A stretch of DNA of 12,154 bases, taken from the NCBI GenBank assembly GCA_002372815.1, contig DFIR01000077.1, positions 1 through 12,154 on the forward strand, given 5' to 3'. Positions 8,401-12,154 of this stretch are shown here, in pieces; the stretch's first letter is position 1; the number at the start of each line of letters is the position of its first letter. The notes beneath the pieces are model-generated. The model was not told where the DNA came from and searched no databases. It saw only the letters and a list, made by a program, of their open reading frames with translations. The DNA comes from Lachnospiraceae bacterium UBA3692. GTDB taxonomy: Bacteria; Bacillota; Clostridia; Lachnospirales; Lachnospiraceae. Made by a program: the position numbers and the translations under genes.

Positions 8401-8555
8401 CCGCGCTGTCCACCCTGGCGGGGCGTCTTCGCGTTTCCCGTCACGATGATGATCTTCTTCTTTTTGACAGGAGCCTTTCCGTCGGGAGCGGCCGGTCTCA
8501 CCGGTCTTCTCTCTTCGGGTTTCCTGCCTTCTCTTTCATTGTTCTGCTCTGACAA
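5415..8555 (-). CDS. infB: Translation initiation factor IF-2, long low-complexity N-terminus
   Basis: GTPase that brings initiator tRNA to the 30S subunit and drives subunit joining. The G domain has GHVDHGKT at 555-562, a switch-I GITQAIGAY with Ala584 where His is usual, DTPGH at 601-605, NKID at 655-658 and SAKTG from 691. Domains II, III and C2 follow (KADVQGSVEAL; FKASHVGNIAGSYVTDG) to the end. An IF2_N helical domain spans about 468-520. The first ~460 residues are low complexity: an Ala/Pro/Glu/Gln stretch, then an Arg/Gly/Asp/Gln-rich stretch with DRQ repeats at 289-300. At 1046 residues it is longer than most IF-2 proteins. The start is TTG at 8555, 19 nt after ylxQ, with GAGGAGGG and a closer AGGAAAG upstream. 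No ATG or better start is seen nearby, but the exact start is less certain than the gene. Confidence 0.95.
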   Translation of the reverse strand: MSEQNNEREGRKPEERRPVRPAAPDGKAPVKKKKIIIVTGNAKTPRQGGQRGAYSTGGGGSYQGAQGRRPGRSGDSASQQGQGGQRRREGGRSERPQSAQQPVHRIIKPSVRPTQMEVDYHKPVQQPVRRPRPEAEQPMQEVQTAAAAPAPAEVMNEPAEAVVKAAPEVQKEAAAPVRESAAVQKPAEVPAEAPKAAETVRPAEEAAPAAPAAPAAAPAAQPVAEQKPETAPAQAQEQRTETRAEQSSVQRAEQPAGQPQRQERYERTDRADRGDRSSQPRSGGARPYDRQDRQDRQDRQDRGAARGPRTGFGEGRPQGGQRYGDRPAGGYRSGQGGPQRDGRPSAGPGGRGTGAPRTGGFRSGQGSSPFGGSQGRSQGGRPFSAQPGRGPVSGEGKSRRPGGDGFSSEKKRDDKNRKNNQRRDERSRKDRIYTDEQEAVRKNRPGRFIKPEKRPEETVEEQIKMITIPEKITLRDLAEKMHISPAEIIKKLFLKGQVMTPNSELDYEQASNIAEDYDILCEEEEKVDVIEELLKEEDDSEDDMVPRPPVICVMGHVDHGKTSLLDAIRKTNVTDKEAGGITQAIGAYTVSIDGRSITFLDTPGHEAFTAMRMRGANSTDIAVLVVAADDGVMPQTKEAISHAKAAGVEIVVAINKIDKPGANVDRVKQELTEYDLIPTDWGGSTEFAEVSAKTGEGIEDLLETILLTADVMELKANPNRLARGLVLEAKLDKGRGPVANVLVQKGTLHVGDFISAGACSGKVRAMIDDKGRRVKEAKPSQPVEILGLSDVPSAGEVLVAHESNESSKAFAATYKTQHKEELLEETRMRMNLDDLFSQMKEGNLKEFNLIIKADVQGSVEALKASLLKLSNEEVVVKVIHSGVGAITESDVTLASASNAVIIGFGVRPDATAKALADHEGVDVRLYKVIYQAIDAVEAALKGMLAPVYEERVIGHVEVRMLFKASHVGNIAGSYVTDGVIRRGCLCRIRRGDEMIYEGKLASLKRFKDDAREVKEGFECGLVFDGFDKMQVGDIVEAYDLVEVPRT
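7651..7695 (-). repeat. 9-bp tandem repeat within infB (DRQ repeats)
   Basis: Nine-base units alternate as CGGTCCTGA and CGGTCCTGG, preceded by a degenerate CGATCCTGG and ending in CGGTCATAA. The result is an 18-bp higher-order repeat encoding DRQ four times (residues 289-300). It keeps the reading frame and lies in the disordered part of IF-2, so unit-number variation would be tolerated. Confidence 0.8.
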
Positions 8556-8574
8556 CTTTCCTGCGCCCTCCTCT

Positions 8575-8934
8575 TTAAACGTTCTTATGCACCTTCACGC
8601 GGGCCGCGCGGAGTTCTCCGTGGATCTCACAGCCCTGTGTCTGTAATAGCTTATATATACCGGCGGCCAGTCCCCTGTCCCGCACCGCGAGACACGACCG
8701 CTCCCCCTTGCCGACCGCGTGGCCGAGCATCTCTTTGGTCCCGCACACGGCCCAGGGGGTGCCTGTCCGCTCCGCGGCACGCCGGAACCTGTCCAGTGTG
8801 TTGCCGGATGCGTCCTCCGCGATCAGGAGAATGGAGGCCTTTCTGTCCCTGACGGTCTGCAGCGCCATGTCGCCGCCGCTGACCTTGCCGGCCTTCATGG
8901 CCAGTCCCAGCAGGGAATAGATCCTTTCCGTCAC
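8575..8934 (-). CDS. ylxQ: L7Ae/L30e/Gadd45-family RNA-binding protein (YlxQ)
   Basis: Small RNA-binding fold related to kink-turn binding L7Ae; the precise cellular target is not established for the bacterial nusA-infB group. The 119-residue product shows the N-terminal family signature LLGLAMKAGKVSGGD, the central ILLIAEDASGNTLDR segment, and the TPWAVCGTKEMLGHAVGK region. The C-terminal ~25 residues (from about LLQTQG) extend past the core. The start is GTG at 8934, overlapping the ylxR TGA stop as GTGA, so translation is probably coupled to ylxR. It precedes infB by 19 nt. This pair of small genes between nusA and infB is a hallmark of Firmicutes. Confidence 0.9.
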   Translation of the reverse strand: MTERIYSLLGLAMKAGKVSGGDMALQTVRDRKASILLIAEDASGNTLDRFRRAAERTGTPWAVCGTKEMLGHAVGKGERSCLAVRDRGLAAGIYKLLQTQGCEIHGELRAARVKVHKNV

Positions 8935-9194
8935 TGCGCTTTCATCTCCTCTTCCAGCGCCGCGTAGATCTCCTGCGGCACGGATGTCTTCAGGGCCCTG
9001 TTCAACGACCGCTTCTTCGCTGCTGTCCGGAGACAGGCGGGATCATTGCACAGATAGGCGCCCCTGCCGTTCGCTCTTCCGGTCCTGTCAAGAAGGATCT
9101 CTCCTTCCGGGGTGCGGATCACGCGGATCAGCTGTTTCTTCTCCTTGCTCTCTCCGCAGCCGATGCATCTGCGCATCGGGATCTTCTTCAGCAT
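8931..9194 (-). CDS. ylxR: YlxR-family (DUF448) nucleic-acid-binding protein
   Basis: Small basic protein of 87 residues. Family motifs are MRRCIGCGESKEKKQLIRVIR at the N-terminus and GRANGRGAYLC near the middle, followed by a Lys/Arg-rich helix (AAKKRSLNRALK). Two CxxC/C-type cysteine positions (C10, C13) and two later cysteines are present. The Bacillus homologue has been reported, as I recall, to bind RNase P and renamed RnpM; that role here is by homology only. The ATG at 9194 is used with GGAGG inside the nusA end, about 11 nt upstream. Met7 (MRRC) is an alternative. It starts 6 nt after nusA and overlaps ylxQ by 3 nt. Confidence 0.92.
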   Translation of the reverse strand: MLKKIPMRRCIGCGESKEKKQLIRVIRTPEGEILLDRTGRANGRGAYLCNDPACLRTAAKKRSLNRALKTSVPQEIYAALEEEMKAQ

Positions 9195-9200
9195 TGCGGC

Positions 9201-10472
9201 TCATTCCTCCATGCTGCCGGCATCATACTCAGCGGGTTCTTCCTGAGACTCCTCCACGGGTGCCTCCTCGTAGCCCTCTTCGTAGGCGCCTTCCTCGTAC
9301 TCTTCCTCGTATTCCTCCCCGTCATACTCGTCGTAATCCAGGTAGTCCTCATAACGGAACCCGACGGCATCCTTGGCCTGGGTCTCGTTCTTGATATCGA
9401 TGCGGTAGCCGGTGAGCTTCGCGGCGAGACGGGCGTTCTGGCCTTCCTTGCCGATAGCAAGAGACAGCTGGTAGTCCGGCACGACGACCTTCGCACTGCG
9501 CTCCTCCGGATCCGCGAAAACAGCCGTGATCTTCGCCGGCGACAGCGCGTTCTTGATCAGCTCGCCGGGGTTCTCGTCCCAGTTCACGATGTCGATCTTC
9601 TCTCTGCCGTCTCTGCTCAGCTCGCGGACGATGGCGTTGACGCGGCTGCCGTTGAGACCGACGCAGGCGCCGACGGCGTCCACGTCCGGATCGTTCGACC
9701 AGACGGCGATCTTCGTGCGGCTGCCGGGCTCTCTCGCGATGCTCTCGATCGTGACGATGCCCTGCTGGATCTCCGCGACTTCCGTCTCGAACAGGCTCTG
9801 CACCAGTTCCTTGCAGCGCCGGCTCACCAGGATGCGGGGACCGCGGCTGTTGTTCTGCACTTCCATGATGTAGACCTTGACGTGGTCATCGGCCTCAAGG
9901 ACCTCTCCGGGGATCTGCTCCTTGTCGGGAAGGATGCCGTCCGCGCGTCCGAGGTTGATGCTGAGATTTCTTCCGAGCCGTCTGCCGACGATGCCGGTGA
10001 CGGCGGTATTCTTCATTTCGCTGAAGTAGTTGATGACGGCGTTCTTCTCTTCCTCACGGATCTTCTGGGTGATGATATTCTTGGCATTCGCCGTCGCGAT
10101 CCGTCCGAAGTCGCGGCTGTTGATATCCACCTGCACGACCGCGCCGATCTCGCTGGTCAGATGCAGCTGCACTGCCTCGTCCTGCGTGATCTGCAGCATC
10201 GGGTCTTCCACTTCCTCAGGGCTTCCGACGACCGTCTTCTCCGCGTAGACGCGGTATTCGGAGGTCTCCCTGTTGATCTCGACGCCGATGTTGTCCTCCT
10301 TGCCGAAATGATTCTTGCACGCGGTGCGAAGAGAATTCTCAATGGCATCATAAAGGATGTCCGGGCTGATCTTCTTCTCCTCGCAGATCATCATGATCGC
10401 CGCGTGGAGTTCGCCGACTCTCTCCTTCTCGCTGATGCCCTCCGTGCCTGCCTTCTTAGTGCCTCTTCTCAT
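9201..10472 (-). CDS. nusA: Transcription termination/antitermination factor NusA
   Basis: Binds RNA polymerase, promotes pausing, stimulates intrinsic termination and takes part in antitermination. Of 423 residues, the N-terminal polymerase-binding domain occupies about 25-140 (PDILYDAIENSLRTACKNHFG), then S1 (about 145-215), KH1 (GACVG at 268-272) and KH2 (GKEGQNAR at 341-348). From about 376 to the end there is a Glu/Tyr/Asp-rich tail, an acidic extension rather than the AR repeats of E. coli NusA. I chose the ATG at 10472 because AAAAGGAG (10478-10485) lies 5 nt upstream. Extension to 10508 adds 12 residues without a ribosome site. It follows rimP by 59 nt and ends 6 nt before ylxR, whose Shine-Dalgarno lies in the last nusA codons. 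Confidence 0.97.
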   Translation of the reverse strand: MRRGTKKAGTEGISEKERVGELHAAIMMICEEKKISPDILYDAIENSLRTACKNHFGKEDNIGVEINRETSEYRVYAEKTVVGSPEEVEDPMLQITQDEAVQLHLTSEIGAVVQVDINSRDFGRIATANAKNIITQKIREEEKNAVINYFSEMKNTAVTGIVGRRLGRNLSINLGRADGILPDKEQIPGEVLEADDHVKVYIMEVQNNSRGPRILVSRRCKELVQSLFETEVAEIQQGIVTIESIAREPGSRTKIAVWSNDPDVDAVGACVGLNGSRVNAIVRELSRDGREKIDIVNWDENPGELIKNALSPAKITAVFADPEERSAKVVVPDYQLSLAIGKEGQNARLAAKLTGYRIDIKNETQAKDAVGFRYEDYLDYDEYDGEEYEEEYEEGAYEEGYEEAPVEESQEEPAEYDAGSMEE

Positions 10473-10531
10473 CTCTACTCCTTTTCTCAAGGTGCCTGGA
10501 CGGTTCATGCTCCGCCCGCAGGCCCCGCAAT

Positions 10532-11014
10532 TTACAGGTCCAGTTCCAGCCGGATCACTGCGACAGCTTTCCTGGCCAGTGTCCTCTCTTCCGGATCTCC
10601 CTCCGTATCCGCCAGGATCCGGAGCGTCTCACTGTCATACCCCAGCAGAACTCCGGCGAGGTCCTTGCTGCCCGTCTGCGGATCCGCTTTGTACAGCCGC
10701 ACCTCCACGCGCATGCCGATGCTCTGCGCCAGATGCCGGTCCCTCGTCAGCTTCCTTCCCAGTCCCGGGCTGGATACATACAGTGTATACGGATCACCGA
10801 TGAAATCATCCTCATCCAGCGCATCCGAGAGCGCCCTGCTGACCGCCTCGCAGTCCTGGATATTCACGCCGCCTTCCTTATCTATAAAGACCGTCAGCCC
10901 GTACTCGCCGCCGCTCTTCACATACTCCACATCATAAATGCGCACGCCGTTCGCTTCTGCGATCGGTGTGACCAGCTGCTCCGTCCTCTCCTCGATCTGC
11001 TTCTGTCTCGACAT
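10532..11014 (-). CDS. rimP: Ribosome maturation factor RimP
   Basis: Assists 30S assembly around the 3' domain of 16S rRNA. The 160-residue product has the two usual parts: an N-terminal alpha/beta domain with IYDVEYVKSGGEYGLTVFID, and DCEAVSRALSDALDEDDFI leading to YVSSPGLGRKL (SPGLDR is more common), then a C-terminal SH3-like barrel. The ATG at 11014 follows GGAGGG (11018-11023) at ideal spacing. The frame stays open for 22 more codons through the leader to a GTG at 11080, but that has no ribosome site. It is the first gene of the superoperon, 76 nt or so from a predicted promoter start. Confidence 0.96.
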   Translation of the reverse strand: MSRQKQIEERTEQLVTPIAEANGVRIYDVEYVKSGGEYGLTVFIDKEGGVNIQDCEAVSRALSDALDEDDFIGDPYTLYVSSPGLGRKLTRDRHLAQSIGMRVEVRLYKADPQTGSKDLAGVLLGYDSETLRILADTEGDPEERTLARKAVAVIRLELDL

Positions 11015-11039
11015 GATCCCTCCGGATGCGTGTACACCC

Positions 11040-11067
11040 AACAAAAAAGCGGACCGCGAAGCCCACT
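11040..11067 (-). terminator. Weak intrinsic terminator/attenuator in the rimP-nusA leader
   Basis: In the transcript, AGTGGGCT-TCGC-GGTCCGCT folds into an 8-bp stem (three G-U pairs) with a 4-nt loop, followed directly by TTTTT-G-TT. It lies between the predicted start near 11090 and the rimP Shine-Dalgarno. Weak stems with interrupted U-tracts are the type of terminator that depends on NusA in Bacillus subtilis, where nusA autoregulation by leader termination has been described as I recall. The structure is seen; NusA control here is inference. Confidence 0.5.
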
Positions 11068-11096
11068 TACCATCCAACACTATTCATTTCACTCGC

Positions 11097-11125
11097 ATAT
11101 TAGCACAGTATCTGCATAAATGCAA
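11097..11125 (-). promoter_or_regulatory. Sigma-A promoter of the rimP-nusA-infB operon (extended -10)
   Basis: On the minus strand, TTGCAT (11120-11125) and TAATAT (11097-11102) are separated by exactly 17 bp, with a TGC extended -10 element directly before TAATAT. The predicted start is near 11090. It is the only good promoter close to rimP and points straight into the operon. A perfect 7-bp inverted repeat overlaps its -35 box. Confidence 0.8.
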
Positions 11126-11143
11126 GCGGAAAACAGCGCTTGC
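11122..11143. promoter_or_regulatory. 22-bp inverted repeat overlapping the rimP promoter -35 box
   Basis: GCAAGCG (11122-11128) and CGCTTGC (11137-11143) are perfect inverted copies separated by 8 bp. The left half shares 4 bases with the -35 hexamer. It could be an operator for a dimeric regulator. Alternatively it is a weak hairpin ending a transcript from the structured region upstream, since a short ATTTAT follows on the minus strand. Confidence 0.35.
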
Positions 11144-11161
11144 GAGGGAGGAAATGGGTTC

Positions 11162-11194
11162 TTCATGTAAGCCCCGGCGCATGGGGCGCATGAA
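11162..11194. other. Hairpin in the structured non-coding region
   Basis: TTCATG (11162-11167) pairs with CATGAA (11189-11194), enclosing GCCCC (11171-11175) and GGGGC (11183-11187) around a 7-nt loop, 11 bp in all. It has no U-run on either strand. It sits between the large palindrome and the rimP promoter and may be part of the same structured unit. Confidence 0.5.
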
Positions 11195-11240
11195 CAGCGG
11201 TCCTGTGTCCGTGAGTGTCACGATCGCTGCGCGGATAGCT

Positions 11241-11515
11241 GGTATCTGCGCGCCTGCCTGCCAGTATACAGGGTACACATACGCCGGACGAATCAGCAGA
11301 ATATACATAGATCCCAGGGAGGCCCCTGTCAGCCAATGTCTGGGCTCGGCCGCCGCTCTGAAGACCGGCGGCCTCAGACAGTAGGACAACGGAGGCGCTG
11401 TGCGGACACAGCACCTCCGAACTGCCAGAGGCCTTCCTGCGATCAGGTATATTCGGATGCTTCTTCTTTAAGGCTCATGTGTACCCTGTATATCTGCAGG
11501 CAGGCGCGGAATACC
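11241..11515 (-). ncRNA. Candidate structured RNA or foldback element: ~275-nt imperfect palindrome with two apical hairpins
   Basis: Arms 11241-11332 and 11422-11515 are imperfect inverted copies with about 70 complementary positions. The best blocks are 16 bp (11265-11280 with 11477-11492) and 13 bp (11249-11261 with 11496-11508), separated by a 3-by-3 internal loop. Inner blocks follow (AATATAC, GATC, CAGG, AGGCC). The tip (11333-11421) holds two separate hairpins. One is at 11337-11380, with arms TGTCTG...GGCCGCC and GGCGGCC-T-CAGACA. The other is at 11391-11418, with arms GGAGG-C-GCTGTG and CACAGC-A-CCTCC and a 4-nt loop. That branched layout resembles RNA. I see no signatures of RNase P, SRP, tmRNA or a T-box. 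Strand is a guess: a weak minus-strand promoter lies upstream and slightly more arm differences become G-U pairs on that strand. A palindromic MITE-like element is the main alternative. Confidence 0.4.
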
Positions 11516-11559
11516 GTGGCTGCGCGGGGAGCCGTCTCGCCGGCGCACTCATGTAATTT

Positions 11560-11591
11560 CATAAAAGGAAGGCTGCAGGCTGTCCTTTATG
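11560..11591. other. Hairpin flanking the palindrome
   Basis: CATAAAAGGA (11560-11569) pairs with TCCTTTATG (11583-11591), 9 bp with one bulged A and a 13-nt loop. It lies between the large palindrome and the candidate minus-strand promoter, so it would be the 5' hairpin of a leftward transcript. No U-run follows on either strand. Confidence 0.4.
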
Positions 11592-11619
11592 TATAGTACA
11601 TCTTGTGATAATCTGTCAT
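11590..11619 (-). promoter_or_regulatory. Possible minus-strand promoter reading into the palindrome
   Basis: ATGACA (11614-11619) matches the -35 consensus at five of six bases. TATACA (11590-11595), 18 bp downstream, matches the -10 at four of six. Transcription would start near 11583 and run through the structured region toward rimP. Such a weak match can occur by chance in this AT-richer stretch. Confidence 0.3.
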
Positions 11620-11673
11620 CTGTCTGGTCATCATGCAAACGTTAAATAAGACTTACAGCACAAGTCATTTGCA

Positions 11674-11728
11674 CTTCAAAAAGATTTTTAAAAAAAGCCT
11701 TGCGTACCCATCCTTTTTATGCTAAAGT
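11674..11728 (+). promoter_or_regulatory. tRNA-Glu promoter with UP element and extended -10
   Basis: TTGCGT (11700-11705) and TAAAGT (11723-11728) are 17 bp apart, with TGC just before the -10 box, the same extended -10 layout as the rimP promoter. Directly upstream (11674-11697) is an A/T-tract region of the UP-element type typical of stable-RNA promoters. The start near 11735 gives a leader of about 19 nt. Confidence 0.7.
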
Positions 11729-11753
11729 AACTCTTGCGTCAAGCAAAGCACAT

Positions 11754-11825
11754 GGCTCGTTGGTCAAGGGGTTAAGACGCCGCCCTCTCACGGCGGAAAC
11801 AGCGGTTCGATTCCGCTACGAGCTG
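11754..11825 (+). tRNA. tRNA-Glu (anticodon CUC)
   Basis: A complete cloverleaf can be drawn. The acceptor is GGCTCGT with ACGAGCT, the D-arm GTC/GAC, and the anticodon stem CCGCC/GGCGG with loop CTCTCAC, hence anticodon CTC. The variable loop is AAAC, the T-stem AGCGG/CCGCT with loop TTCGATT, and the discriminator G73. Acceptor pair 1-72 is G-U, which is unusual. CCA is not encoded. It is a single tRNA gene with its own promoter and terminator, on the strand opposite to the rimP-pnp operon. Confidence 0.95.
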
Positions 11826-11858
11826 TTGACTGTTTTTAAACAGCCCAACCCACAGAAG

Positions 11859-11884
11859 ACATCCCGTTACCGGGATGTTTTTTT
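11859..11884 (+). terminator. Intrinsic terminator of tRNA-Glu
   Basis: A perfect 8-bp stem, ACATCCCG (11859-11866) with CGGGATGT (11871-11878), has a 4-nt TTAC loop and is followed by seven T residues (11878-11884). It lies 34 nt after the tRNA. This is a textbook rho-independent terminator. Confidence 0.93.
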
Positions 11885-11913
11885 GTACGTAATTATATGT
11901 CATTCGCAGAAAG

Positions 11914-11955
11914 AAAAGCAGTGATCCGAACTTCCAACGGACAACTGCTTTTTTT
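11914..11955 (+). terminator. Second terminator-like hairpin, possibly bidirectional
   Basis: AAAAGCAGT (11914-11922) pairs with ACTGCTTTT (11944-11952). Inside, TCCG (11925-11928) pairs with CGGA (11938-11941) around a 9-nt loop. Seven T residues (11949-11955) end it on the plus strand. A-rich sequence on the left (AAAGAAAA) would give a shorter U-run in the other direction, so it could also end a leftward transcript from beyond the window. Confidence 0.6.
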
Positions 11956-11994
11956 CATATTTCGTTGATTCCTTTGCCAACTGCTTATTTTCAT
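11942..11994 (+). repeat. 17-bp direct repeat of the terminator 3' arm
   Basis: The 17-mer at 11942-11958 recurs at 11978-11994 with one difference (16 of 17). It contains the terminator's 3' arm core ACTGCTT and T-tract, so the second copy could pair partly with the same 5' arm. The rest of 11885-12025 is AT-richer sequence with no gene or other signal that I can see. Confidence 0.6.
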
Positions 11995-12025
11995 GCTTTA
12001 AATAAACACTCCCGCATAGGTTTCT

Positions 12026-12154
12026 GCATTCAGCTTACGCCTGTCTTGTCAGCTGTCCGGAAGCCAGTTCTGACAGCTGGATAGACAGCATTCAGCTTTC
12101 ACCTGTCTTCTCTGCTGTCCGGTAGCCATTTCTGACAGCTGGTTAGACAGCATT
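12026..12154. repeat. 62-bp tandem repeats with internal dyad symmetry, running off the window
   Basis: Unit 1 is 12026-12087 and unit 2 is 12088-12149, identical at about 55 of 62 positions. A third unit begins at 12150 (GCATT) and is cut by the edge. In unit 1, CTGTCT and AGACAG, and inside them AGCTGTC and GACAGCT, are nested complementary arms, so each unit can form a hairpin of nearly 50 nt with a 14-nt loop. Unit 2 keeps this except for one end pair. There is no spacer between units, so it is not a CRISPR array. No reading frame is evident. Confidence 0.85.

Noticed and set aside
11015..11080. 22-codon N-terminal extension of RimP from a GTG
   Set aside because: It would translate the attenuator hairpin and has no ribosome site. 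The ATG at 11014 has an ideal one and matches the family N-terminus.
11084..11389. 101-codon minus-strand frame through one arm of the palindrome
   Set aside because: It starts at TTG without a Shine-Dalgarno, crosses the rimP promoter, and lies in sequence explained by base-pairing. No recognisable protein family.
11130..11600. Known large RNAs (RNase P, SRP RNA, tmRNA, 6S RNA, T-box) as an explanation of the palindrome
   Set aside because: By eye, none of the conserved cores I know (for example the SRP GGAAG apical loop region, RNase P GGAAAGUCC, a tmRNA tRNA-like end) is present. A covariance-model search would be needed to exclude a divergent 6S RNA.
11826..11853. CTGTTT-TT-AAACAG hairpin after tRNA-Glu as a terminator
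   Set aside because: Only a 2-nt loop and no following T-run. The perfect hairpin with seven T residues at 11859-11884 is the better terminator.
12026..12154. CRISPR array at the right edge
   Set aside because: The 62-bp units abut directly with no spacers and differ from each other throughout. CRISPR repeats are shorter, near identical and separated by unique spacers.

Overview
The window looks like a GC-rich Firmicutes chromosome, most likely class Clostridia and possibly Lachnospiraceae. The evidence is the gene order and the protein flavour (YlxR and YlxQ between nusA and infB, a DHH phosphoesterase between rbfA and truB). Species cannot be named from sequence alone. About 90% of the window, positions 1-11014, is one continuous minus-strand run of translation and RNA-metabolism genes. 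Read in transcript order from right to left it is rimP, nusA, ylxR, ylxQ (L7Ae family), infB, rbfA, nrnA, truB, ribF, rpsO, pnp. This is the classic Firmicutes nusA-infB-pnp superoperon. Pnp is cut by the left edge.

In this cluster RimP, RbfA and S15 serve 30S subunit assembly. IF2 serves initiation, TruB makes tRNA pseudouridine-55, and NusA, YlxR and YlxQ are transcription or RNA-binding factors. NrnA and PNPase degrade short and long RNA, and RibF makes FMN and FAD. Most junctions are tightly coupled: GTGA overlaps at ylxR/ylxQ and rbfA/nrnA, and Shine-Dalgarno sequences lie inside the preceding gene. Four starts are non-ATG (ribF, nrnA and ylxQ with GTG, infB with TTG). Three regulatory leaders stand out. 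There is a sigma-A promoter plus a weak terminator-like hairpin ahead of rimP, a promoter plus alternative hairpins ahead of rpsO, and a large hairpin with repeated arm sequences between rpsO and pnp.

Positions 11126-11753 hold no convincing protein gene but a strikingly structured stretch. Its core is a ~275-nt imperfect palindrome (11241-11515) with two clean hairpins at its tip, flanked by further hairpins and by a 9-bp direct repeat. It is either an undescribed structured RNA or a foldback (MITE-like) element, and it is the most unusual object here.

On the plus strand, a tRNA-Glu(CUC) gene follows with its own UP-element/extended -10 promoter and a strong intrinsic terminator. A second terminator-like hairpin comes next. 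The right edge enters an array of 62-bp tandem repeats with internal dyad symmetry that runs out of the window.
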